Shown here: positions 1 through 5,083 of the stretch, one piece after another
Position numbering within the stretch: position 1 is the first letter of the stretch
Layout of the letters: each line of letters opens with the position of its first letter
Assembly: GCA_900553035.1 (NCBI GenBank)
Contig: USCC01000130.1
Location: 1 to 5,083, forward strand
Source of the DNA: an uncultured Rhodospirillaceae bacterium
GTDB lineage: Bacteria; Pseudomonadota; Alphaproteobacteria; CAAGCB01; CAG-977
Direction: 5' to 3'
DNA: 5,083 nucleotides
Made by a program: the position numbers and the translations under genes
Notes under the pieces: model-generated
The model's database searches: none
What the model saw: only the letters and a program-made list of their open reading frames with translations
What the model was told of the DNA's origin: nothing

Positions 1-17
1 GAATTGCAGAGTGATTT

Positions 18-545
18 ATGACAAAACAGTTTGATTTATCTTCGGTCGTATTGACATATCCCGATTTCCCCCAGAAAGGTGTGAATTTTTATGATATCAC
101 GACCCTGTTCCGCGACCCGGAGGTTTTCTCCCTGACGATTGCCAAAATGGCCCGGCTGGCCGACGCTTTCCGTCCGGATCGTCTGTTCGCGATTGATTCC
201 AAAGGATTCCTTTTCGCCGCCCCGATCGCTGCGCATTTGGGCATTGGGCTGTCGCTGATTCGGAAAGCCTGCAAGCTGCCCGGCGAGACGATGCGTCATT
301 CATACGCCCTGGAATACGGCACAGATGAAATCGAATGCCGTAGAGGGGATTTTGACGAAAGCGAGCGTCTGGTCGTTTTAGACGATGTTCTGGCCACGGG
401 CGGCACGATGGAAGCCGGCGTCACGCTTTTGCGGAAGATGGGCGGAAACGTTGTCGGCGCGGTTGCGGCGCTTGAAATCGGGGATTTGCATGGCCGCGAA
501 AAGCTCGCCGTTCCTTTTTCCGCCATGTTGTATTACGAACATTAA
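18..545 (+). CDS. apt: Adenine phosphoribosyltransferase (purine salvage)
   Basis: This 175-residue cytoplasmic enzyme should convert adenine and PRPP to AMP and pyrophosphate, salvaging purine bases. It has the usual family length. Seen in sequence: the N-terminal segment YPDFPQKGVNFYDITTLFRD (residues 14-33), typical of the family; an ARGF-like loop read as DSKGF (60-64); the RKACKLPGET flexible-loop segment (82-91); LEYGTDEIE (98-106); and the PRPP-binding signature VVLDDVLATGGTM (119-131), with its two acidic residues and the GG turn. The start at 18 gives the normal family N-terminus; only a weak purine-rich stretch (GAGTGA) precedes it, and the promoter lies outside the window. The loop residue normally Arg in (E/D)xRGF is Lys here, a conservative change. 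The gene converges on the lipoprotein gene and their stop codons overlap. The family assignment is very secure. Confidence 0.96.
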   Translation: MTKQFDLSSVVLTYPDFPQKGVNFYDITTLFRDPEVFSLTIAKMARLADAFRPDRLFAIDSKGFLFAAPIAAHLGIGLSLIRKACKLPGETMRHSYALEYGTDEIECRRGDFDESERLVVLDDVLATGGTMEAGVTLLRKMGGNVVGAVAALEIGDLHGREKLAVPFSAMLYYEH

Positions 546-1159
546 GCCCCGTCGGCTCTTTTGGCTCGGCACGTGTTGATCAGGCTTTCCGCAAAGGAAG
601 AGGGCGTCTGTTTCCCCGCAAGGTGTTCCCAGATCGTCCGGACGGAAAGTCCTGTTTTCCGGGAAAGGGTGCGGCTGTATTCGCCCTTTTCATCACCGGC
701 GAAGGATTCCCGCTGGATCAGCATATAATTCGCAATGGCGTATTTCCGGATGGATGTTTCGGCGTCATATCCCGGTGCGACGCGCGCTCCCGGAGTCTTT
801 TTCCTTAAGGTGACATACAGGGCGTCCTGATTATAAGCCCAGAACCCGCCGTTCCACAGATCGGTCAATGCCCCGGCCGACAGGTTGCTGACATTTGACG
901 ACGTCATGACGTTGACGCTGGATTTCAGGCGCACCGAAGCGTCTTTATATCCCTGCGCTTTCAGTGTGACAACATGGTCCGAAAACTTCTTGTCCATTTC
1001 GATTGAACAGGGGGATCGGCATTTCAGGACATTTCCAACATAAACGTCGGCGCCTTCAACATTTGAGTTGACGACGATATTCTGAGAGGTTCCGGAAAGA
1101 AATCCGCCGCAGCCGGATAAAAGGCAAAGCGCCGAAAACACGAAGTATTTATAGGACAT
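542..1159 (-). CDS. PEGA-domain outer-envelope lipoprotein of unknown role
   Basis: A 205-residue predicted lipoprotein. Seen in sequence: a short hydrophobic signal with lipobox LSGC, lipidated Cys at residue 17 followed by Gly, so outer-membrane retention is likely. Residues ~26-80 look like one PEGA-type beta domain (QNIVVNSNVEGADVYVGN, then VVTLKAQGYKDASVRL). Its central turn carries two cysteines, C47 and C51, which could form a disulfide in the periplasm (inference). Residues ~92-118 form a Gly/Trp-rich hydrophobic segment ending in YVTLRKK, matching the segment that often follows PEGA in such lipoproteins. Residues ~135-200 are a predicted helical tail with no family I recognise. PEGA domains are generally linked to surface or cell-wall attachment; the specific function is unknown. 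A purine-rich ribosome-binding stretch (GGGAAAAGGA, 1162-1171) ends two bases before the ATG. The gene converges on apt. It is a real gene, with only a general functional call. Confidence 0.85.
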   Translation of the reverse strand: MSYKYFVFSALCLLSGCGGFLSGTSQNIVVNSNVEGADVYVGNVLKCRSPCSIEMDKKFSDHVVTLKAQGYKDASVRLKSSVNVMTSSNVSNLSAGALTDLWNGGFWAYNQDALYVTLRKKTPGARVAPGYDAETSIRKYAIANYMLIQRESFAGDEKGEYSRTLSRKTGLSVRTIWEHLAGKQTPSSFAESLINTCRAKRADGA

Positions 1160-1161
1160 GG

Positions 1162-1226
1162 TCCTTTTCCCGCTAAAAATAAAAGGGCCTGTTATCTTTA
1201 TAACAAGCCCCTTTATTTTACAACAA
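1162..1226 (-). promoter_or_regulatory. Candidate promoter and leader of the lipoprotein gene, inside a terminator hairpin
   Basis: Read on the - strand, TTGTTG (1226-1221) is followed after 18 bases by TATAAA (1202-1197), a 5/6 match to the sigma-70 -10 box with a weak 3/6 -35. Transcription would begin near 1190, leaving a leader of about 30 bases that contains GGGAAAAGGA just before the lipoprotein ATG at 1159. The -10 box lies in the loop and upper stem of the hairpin at 1180-1215. Only 83 bases separate this gene from the upstream stop codon, so a promoter here or read-through is required. This is inferred from sequence only. Confidence 0.4.
1175..1215 (-). terminator. Intrinsic terminator of the 67-residue YjfB-like gene
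   Basis: Arms 1180-1195 and 1200-1215 can pair over 16 positions around a 4-base loop. On the + strand two positions are A-C mismatches; in - strand RNA both become G-U wobbles, so the stem is unbroken only in that direction. The - strand continues into TTTTATTTTTAGCG, a U-rich tail. It begins 27 bases after the YjfB-like stop codon and ends just before the lipoprotein leader. It could also act partially on + strand transcription, since the + side runs into CTTTATTTTA, but no + strand gene ends here. Confidence 0.85.
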
Positions 1227-1242
1227 GGAGAATTAAAAAAAT

Positions 1243-1446
1243 CTAAACAAGAAGGTCAATGATTTTTCCGCGTTCCCCGTTCCCCGCGGGCAGAGAAGCC
1301 GTTGCTTCGGCCAGCAGGTTGACGATCGCCTGTTCCTGCTTCATGGCCTGTTTCGTCGCAGCCATAGCCAATGATGACTGAATCGACTGATACTGCATGG
1401 AAACAATTTGTGCGGCAGTGTCTGAAACGTTCACGTGAAACCTCAT
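1243..1446 (-). CDS. Small YjfB-family putative motility protein
   Basis: A 67-residue soluble protein with no signal peptide or membrane segment. The pattern matches small YjfB-type 'putative motility' proteins as I remember them: an N-terminal helix (DTAAQIVSMQYQSIQSSLAM, residues 9-28), a second Gln/Lys/Ala-rich helix (TKQAMKQEQAIVNLLAEAT, ~31-49), a short Gly-containing linker, and a terminal hydrophobic motif G-K-I-I-D-L-L-V that resembles the family's NVDxLA/V ending. The biochemical role of the family is not established, and no flagellar or chemotaxis gene is visible here to support motility. The ATG at 1446 is preceded by only a weak purine stretch (AAGACGGAATAA). A strong terminator follows, and the secA terminator lies ~100 bases upstream, so it looks monocistronic. 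Being a real gene is well supported by codon-like composition and flanking signals; the family call is moderate. Confidence 0.68.
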   Translation of the reverse strand: MRFHVNVSDTAAQIVSMQYQSIQSSLAMAATKQAMKQEQAIVNLLAEATASLPAGNGERGKIIDLLV

Positions 1447-1467
1447 TTATTCCGTCTTATTTCTAAC

Positions 1468-1500
1468 AGGATAACATATCGGGCCCCAAGGTCTAGTAAA
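1468..1500 (-). promoter_or_regulatory. Weak candidate promoter of the YjfB-like gene
   Basis: The 108 bases between the secA terminator and the YjfB-like start must hold its promoter if that terminator is efficient. On the - strand TTTACT (1500-1495), 16 bases, TATGTT (1478-1473) gives 4/6 at both boxes. TAGACC (1495-1490), 16 bases, TATCCT (1473-1468) is an equally good alternative. A TTGACC at 1531-1526 has no acceptable -10 at normal spacing. The choice among these is not decidable by eye. Confidence 0.25.
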
Positions 1501-1544
1501 AAAAACGTTAACGGCCGAAGGAAAAGGTCAACTCCTTGAAATAA

Positions 1545-1587
1545 AAGATAAATAAAAAGCGGCTTCCGAAAGGCCGAAAGCCGCTTT
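1545..1587 (-). terminator. Intrinsic terminator of secA
   Basis: A perfect 10-base-pair GC-rich stem (arms 1556-1565 and 1578-1587, AAGCCGCTTT/AAAGCGGCTT) encloses a 12-base loop. Read on the - strand, the stem is followed directly by TTTTTATTTATCTTTTATT. It begins 15 bases after the secA TGA stop (1603-1605). It separates secA from the small gene downstream on the same strand. Confidence 0.92.
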
Positions 1588-1602
1588 CAGGAAGACACTT
1601 TT

Positions 1603-4341
1603 TCAGGGCAGAGCGCCGTGGCAGTGCTTGTATTTTTTCCCTGATCCGCACGGACACAGGGCGTTACGCGAAACTTTTCCCCACGTGGAAGGATCGTTCG
1701 GATCAACAGTTTCCGCTTTGTTATAGCGGAACGGGCTGCGCGCCAGAGGTTCTTCCTGTTCCGCCGCCGGTGCCGCGTTTCCGAAAGCGTCGTCCGGAGT
1801 GTCATGGCGTTCAATGATTTTCTGTTCCTGGCGGCGCTGGGCAGCAAGGCTCTGTGCGGTTTCGGGCGCGAGTTCAACGTGCATCAGCAGGCGCGTCACC
1901 TGTTCCCGCATATTGCCGAGCATATCACGGAACAGAAGGAAAGCTTCGCGTTTGTATTCGTTCAGCGGGTCTTTCTGGCCGTAAGCACGCAGGAGAATCG
2001 TATGACGCATGTATTCCAGAACCTGCAGGTGTTCTTTCCAGACCTGATCCAGAATCTGAAGTGTCAGATTCTTTTCAATCATGTTAATGAGGCTGTCGCC
2101 GAAATCAGCGCGCTTCTGAGCCATTTTTTCATTCGCGGCCTTCAGAATCCGATCGGTCAGCTCTTCCGAGCCGATGCCTTCCTCCTGAATCCAGGAATGC
2201 AGCGGAAGCCTTAAGGCAAAAATGCGCATGACCTCTTCATCCAGGGAATCAATATCCCAATCATCAGAAGTGACTTCGTCGGGGGCGTATGTTTCCGTCA
2301 GCGCGGCGGCGATTTCCGCGCGCATGTCATCAACCGTATCGGTTACCGTTTCCGCCTGCATCAGTTCTTTGCGCTGTTCATAGATGACTTTGCGCTGATC
2401 ATTCATGACGTTGTCGTATTTCAGCAGGTTTTTACGAATGTCAAAGTTGCGCGCTTCGACTTTGGACTGCGATTTTTCAAGCGTCTTGGTGATCCAGGGG
2501 CTGGTAATCACATCGTCGTCCGACATGCCGCCCAGCGGTTTCAGGATTTTTTCAATCCGGTCGGCCCCGAAAATACGCAGGAGGTCGTCCTGCAGGGACA
2601 GGAAGAATTTGGAAGCACCCGGGTCACCCTGGCGTCCGGAACGGCCGCGCAGCTGATTATCAATACGCCGGCTTTCGTGGCGTTCTGTCCCGATGACGTA
2701 CAGTCCGCCGGCTTCCATGGCGATTTTTTTGCCTTCTTCAATCTGATTTTTGATGTCTTCAATGCGCTTTTCGCGTTCGGCTTCATCCGTAACGTCTGAC
2801 AGCTCCTGCGCAATCCGCATGTCCAGATTGCCGCCCAGCTGGATGTCCGTACCGCGTCCGGCCATGTTGGTCGCAATCGTGATGGCGTCCGGCATACCCG
2901 CCTGGGCAACAATATAGGCTTCGTGTTCATGATGGCGGGCGTTCAGGACGTTGAATTTCAGCTTTGTTTCACGGCGTAGAAGATCCGCCAACTTTTCGGA
3001 TTTTTCAATGGATGTCGTGCCTACCAGAACAGGCTGGTGCCGATCGGCGCATTCCTGAATCAGCTTGATGATGGCTTTGTATTTCTGCGCTTCGGTCCAG
3101 TAGATTTCGTCCTGATGATCCTTGCGGATGCAGGGGCGATTCGTGGGGATATCAATCACATCCAATCCGTAAATCTCTCCGAATTCCTGAGATTCCGTCA
3201 TGGCTGTACCGGTCATGCCGGCCAGTTTCGGGTACAGGCGGAAATAATTCTGGAATGTGATGGAAGCCAGCGTCTGGTTTTCCGGTTCGATCTTGACATG
3301 TTCCTTGGCTTCCAGAGCCTGATGCAGGCCGTCGGAATAGCGGCGCCCTTCCATCATGCGGCCCGTGAATTCGTCAATGATGATGACCTGGCCGTTTTTG
3401 ACGATGTAGTCGACGTCCTTCTGGAACATTTTGTGGGCGCGCAGAGCCTGATCCACGTAATGGATGACCGGAGCGTTGACGGCATCGTACATGGCTCCGG
3501 TAATCAGGTCTTCCCGGCTCAGCAGTTCTTCCATGTATTCTGTGCCGCTTTCGGTCAGGGAAATGGTGCGCTGCTTTTCGTCTTTTTCATAATGTTCCGG
3601 CTTCAGCAGAGGAATCAGCTTGTCAATCTGGACGTATTTTTCCGATGAATCCTCGGCCTGTCCGGAAATAATCAGCGGGGTGCGGGCTTCGTCGATCAGG
3701 ATGGAGTCCACTTCGTCGACGATGGCGAAATTAAAGGGTCGCTGAACCATGTCCTCAATGGCAAATTTCATGTTGTCACGCAGATAATCGAAGCCGAATT
3801 CGTTGTTCGTTCCGTACGTGATGTCGCAGGCATAGGCCGCGCGGCGTTCGTCGTCATCCAGCCCATGCAGGATGGAACCGACGCTCATGCCCAGAAAACG
3901 GTAAATCTGTCCCATCCATTCCGAGTCACGCCGGGCGAGGTAATCGTTGACCGTCACGACGTGCACACCTTTTTCCGTCAGGGCGTTCAGATAGACGGCC
4001 AGGGTCGCCACCAGGGTTTTGCCTTCACCCGTACGCATTTCGGCAATCTGTCCGCGGTGAAGGACGATGCCGCCGATAAGCTGAACATCGAAATGGCGCT
4101 GTCCGATCGTACGTTTGGCCGCTTCGCGGACTGTCGCAAAGGCATCCGGCAGAATGTCGTCCAGCGTTTCGCCGTCGGCCAGCCGCTGTTTCAGAATGCG
4201 GGTTCGATCCCTCAGTTCTTCGTCGGAGAGCGGGACGAGTTCCGGTTCCAGAGCATTTATCCGGGCGACGGTCTTCTGCAGCCCTTTCACATAGCGTTCG
4301 TTCGCGGTCCCAAAAACTTTCCGAAAAATTCCGCCGATCAT
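1603..4341 (-). CDS. secA: Preprotein translocase ATPase SecA
   Basis: A 912-residue motor that binds SecYEG at the inner membrane and uses ATP to push unfolded preproteins across. Domains in order: nucleotide-binding domain 1 with Walker A MRTGEGKT (102-109) and Walker B DEVDSILIDEARTP (209-222); the inserted preprotein-crosslinking domain (~228-370); nucleotide-binding domain 2 with TNMAGRGTDI (491-500) and the arginine-finger region GRSGRQGDPG (566-575); the long scaffold helix (~605-660); the wing and scaffold region; a variable acidic linker; and a C-terminal zinc tail CPCGSGKKYKHCHG with ligands C896, C898, C907 and H908. The start at 4341 is preferred over an in-frame ATG at 4347: GAGG (4351-4348) abuts the earlier ATG but sits six bases from 4341, and residue numbers then coincide with E. 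coli SecA (Walker A Lys 108, Asp 209). No secM-like regulator is visible upstream. All motifs are intact. Confidence 0.98.
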   Translation of the reverse strand: MIGGIFRKVFGTANERYVKGLQKTVARINALEPELVPLSDEELRDRTRILKQRLADGETLDDILPDAFATVREAAKRTIGQRHFDVQLIGGIVLHRGQIAEMRTGEGKTLVATLAVYLNALTEKGVHVVTVNDYLARRDSEWMGQIYRFLGMSVGSILHGLDDDERRAAYACDITYGTNNEFGFDYLRDNMKFAIEDMVQRPFNFAIVDEVDSILIDEARTPLIISGQAEDSSEKYVQIDKLIPLLKPEHYEKDEKQRTISLTESGTEYMEELLSREDLITGAMYDAVNAPVIHYVDQALRAHKMFQKDVDYIVKNGQVIIIDEFTGRMMEGRRYSDGLHQALEAKEHVKIEPENQTLASITFQNYFRLYPKLAGMTGTAMTESQEFGEIYGLDVIDIPTNRPCIRKDHQDEIYWTEAQKYKAIIKLIQECADRHQPVLVGTTSIEKSEKLADLLRRETKLKFNVLNARHHEHEAYIVAQAGMPDAITIATNMAGRGTDIQLGGNLDMRIAQELSDVTDEAEREKRIEDIKNQIEEGKKIAMEAGGLYVIGTERHESRRIDNQLRGRSGRQGDPGASKFFLSLQDDLLRIFGADRIEKILKPLGGMSDDDVITSPWITKTLEKSQSKVEARNFDIRKNLLKYDNVMNDQRKVIYEQRKELMQAETVTDTVDDMRAEIAAALTETYAPDEVTSDDWDIDSLDEEVMRIFALRLPLHSWIQEEGIGSEELTDRILKAANEKMAQKRADFGDSLINMIEKNLTLQILDQVWKEHLQVLEYMRHTILLRAYGQKDPLNEYKREAFLLFRDMLGNMREQVTRLLMHVELAPETAQSLAAQRRQEQKIIERHDTPDDAFGNAAPAAEQEEPLARSPFRYNKAETVDPNDPSTWGKVSRNALCPCGSGKKYKHCHGALP

Positions 4342-4347
4342 AATCAT

Positions 4348-4355
4348 CCTCGCCT
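4348..4355 (-). promoter_or_regulatory. secA ribosome-binding site deciding the start codon
   Basis: The - strand reads AGGCGAGG immediately before ATGATTATG. The core GAGG (4351-4348) leaves no spacer to the ATG at 4347 but a normal six-base spacer to the ATG at 4341. The shorter protein is therefore the likely product. Confidence 0.75.
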
Positions 4356-4380
4356 GTTTGAAACATTTTAAATCAAACGA

Positions 4381-4409
4381 AGTTAAGCCTAACGGGTGAC
4401 GCCTGTCAA
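4381..4409 (-). promoter_or_regulatory. Candidate sigma-70-type promoter of secA
   Basis: A perfect -35 hexamer TTGACA (4409-4404) is followed after 17 bases by TTAACT (4386-4381), a weak 3/6 -10. Transcription would start near 4374, giving a leader of about 33 bases. Strong -35 with poor -10 boxes is tolerated in many Alphaproteobacteria. An imperfect inverted repeat (4382-4393) overlaps the -10 region. Assigned by sequence inspection alone. Confidence 0.5.
4382..4393. repeat. Imperfect 12-base inverted repeat over the secA -10 region
   Basis: GTTAAGCCTAAC matches its own reverse complement at 10 of 12 positions (form GTTARGCYTAAC) and lies across the spacer end and -10 box of the proposed secA promoter. 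It could be an operator for a dimeric regulator or simply chance; no regulator gene is nearby. Confidence 0.3.
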
Positions 4410-4476
4410 TCGTTCAGTTGAATATATGTTTCCCGGAAAATCCGCAGGAACGGAAGGGGCATCCGTATTTTACCGC

Positions 4477-4506
4477 TTTACGCACCGCCCAAAAGGCGCG
4501 TATGAT
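4477..4506 (+). promoter_or_regulatory. Candidate promoter of the parvulin gene
   Basis: TTTACG (4477-4482, 4/6 to TTGACA), an 18-base spacer, and TATGAT (4501-4506, 5/6 to TATAAT). Transcription would begin near 4513, giving a leader of ~34 bases with ribosome-binding AGGCAGGA (4535-4542) just before the ATG at 4547. The divergent secA promoter lies ~70 bases away, so the 199-base gap holds both and has no other gene. Confidence 0.5.
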
Positions 4507-4546
4507 AACGCCGGTTCATTTATTTCTTTTGGAAAGGCAGGAAACG

Positions 4547-5083
4547 ATGTCGAAACATTTATTGAAAACGGCGGCTTTCGGGGCTGTTCTGTGTCTGTGT
4601 TCTCCGGCTTTCGCAGCCCAGGGCGCGGCCAGAAAGACACCCCCTGACAGCATGGTCATTGCCGAGGTCAACGGTACCAAAATCACGCTTGGAGACATCC
4701 GTGCGATTCAGAATTCCGAACCGCGGACAGCGATGGTTCCTGTGCAGGCGATCCTGCCGCCCCTGCGTGAAAATCTCATCCTTCTGACGCTGTTGTCCGA
4801 CGAGGCCAGAAAGGAAAAAGTCAACGAACTTCCCGATGTCCGCCGTATGATCAAAACTGCGGAAAAGCAGATTTTGGCCAACGCCTATCTCAAACGCCGC
4901 ATCACCGGGGCAAGAACCAAGGATAAGCTTCAGAAAATGTACGAACGCTTTAAAAAGGAAAATCCCCCGCAGGAGGGTATGTCCGCTTCTCACATCCTGG
5001 TAAAAACCCGAGCCGAGGCCGAGGAGCTGATTAAACAGCTTCAGAATGGTGCCGGCTTTGCATCAATGTGGATTTCTCGGACA
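4547..5083 (+). CDS. Periplasmic SurA/PpiC-type peptidyl-prolyl isomerase, 5' part
   Basis: The first 179 codons of an exported parvulin-type isomerase/chaperone, cut by the window end. Seen in sequence: a signal peptide with basic start MSKHLLK, a hydrophobic core and AFA-A cleavage after residue 23; a SurA/PpiC-like N-terminal motif VIAEVNGTKITLGDI (37-51); a charged helical chaperone region (~70-140); and the beginning of the parvulin domain, SASHILVKTRAEAEELIKQLQNGAGFA (146-172), with the catalytic-fold His149. Proteins of this type catalyse proline isomerisation and help fold exported or outer-membrane proteins. The start is supported by AGGCAGGA four bases upstream and by the signal peptide. 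The gene is divergent from secA, fitting a role in secretion. After FASM the reading frame gives WISRT, which does not look like the usual A-K-x-Y/F-S-x-D continuation; another frame gives VDFSD (5068-5082), so a frameshift or end-of-sequence error is possible. Confidence 0.9.
   Translation, partial: MSKHLLKTAAFGAVLCLCSPAFAAQGAARKTPPDSMVIAEVNGTKITLGDIRAIQNSEPRTAMVPVQAILPPLRENLILLTLLSDEARKEKVNELPDVRRMIKTAEKQILANAYLKRRITGARTKDKLQKMYERFKKENPPQEGMSASHILVKTRAEAEELIKQLQNGAGFASMWISRT

Noticed and set aside
1474..1500. A flagellar sigma-28 promoter before the YjfB-like gene (CCCGATAT resembles the GCCGATAA -10)
   Set aside because: At the required 15-base spacing the -35 is TTTT rather than TAAA, so half of the motif is missing.
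1481..1513. Short palindromes GGGCCC and CGTTAACG between secA and the YjfB-like gene
   Set aside because: Six- and eight-base palindromes of this kind are expected by chance and match no regulator site I recognise.
1603..4371. Long open frames opposite secA on the + strand (e.g. 3037-3648, 3865-4371, 1804-2214) and in a shifted - strand frame (2541-2930, 4025-4366)
   Set aside because: They lie wholly or almost wholly inside the certain secA gene, have no recognisable domain or proper ribosome-binding site, and have the composition expected of translations in the wrong frame.
4367..4386. TTAA...TTAA pair upstream of secA as a CtrA-type cell-cycle site
   Set aside because: The two TTAA half-sites on the - strand are 11 bases apart; the CtrA pattern needs a 7-base spacer.
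4485..4499. Short hairpin CGCC-loop-GGCG in the parvulin promoter spacer
   Set aside because: Only a four-base-pair stem with no U-tract; too weak to call a terminator or operator.
4396..4993. Open frames at 4396-4647 (+) and 4559-4993 (-) around the parvulin gene
   Set aside because: Both overlap the parvulin frame, which has a signal peptide, ribosome-binding site and family motifs; the competitors have none.

Overview
The window holds four complete protein-coding genes and the 5' part of a fifth. All belong to ordinary chromosomal housekeeping or envelope families. Base composition is mixed, roughly half G+C. Full-length SecA numbers exactly like the E. coli protein at its nucleotide-binding motifs and carries a C-terminal zinc-binding tail. 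A SurA/PpiC-type peptidyl-prolyl isomerase lies divergently beside it. This indicates a Gram-negative bacterium. The secA/parvulin divergent pair is an arrangement I associate with Alphaproteobacteria, so an alphaproteobacterium is my best inference; nothing in the window proves it.

Layout from left to right. (1) An adenine phosphoribosyltransferase gene (apt) on the + strand at 18-545. (2) A PEGA-domain lipoprotein gene on the - strand at 542-1159, convergent with apt; the two share a TTAA in which each strand reads its TAA stop. (3) A strong hairpin at 1175-1215, read as the terminator of the next - strand gene. A candidate promoter for the lipoprotein gene runs through it. (4) A 67-residue YjfB-like protein on the - strand at 1243-1446. 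(5) A strong intrinsic terminator at 1545-1587 that ends secA. (6) secA on the - strand. I place its start at 4341, two codons inside the longest reading frame, because of the ribosome-binding site and the E. coli numbering. (7) A 199-base divergent promoter region at 4348-4546. (8) A signal-peptide-bearing parvulin-type isomerase on the + strand from 4547, cut by the window end.

Functionally, secA and the parvulin gene both serve protein export: SecA drives preproteins through SecYEG, and the isomerase would act on proteins after they reach the periplasm. The lipoprotein is itself a predicted Sec client. apt (purine salvage) and the small YjfB-like gene have no evident functional link to them. 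Each - strand gene appears to be its own transcription unit, since secA and the 67-residue gene each end in a clear terminator.

I found no mobile element, CRISPR array, tRNA, rRNA or defence system, and no convincing undescribed system. The points most worth a second look are the overlapping terminator and promoter at 1175-1226, the apparent loss of frame in the last ~20 bases of the parvulin gene, and the inverted repeat over the secA promoter.
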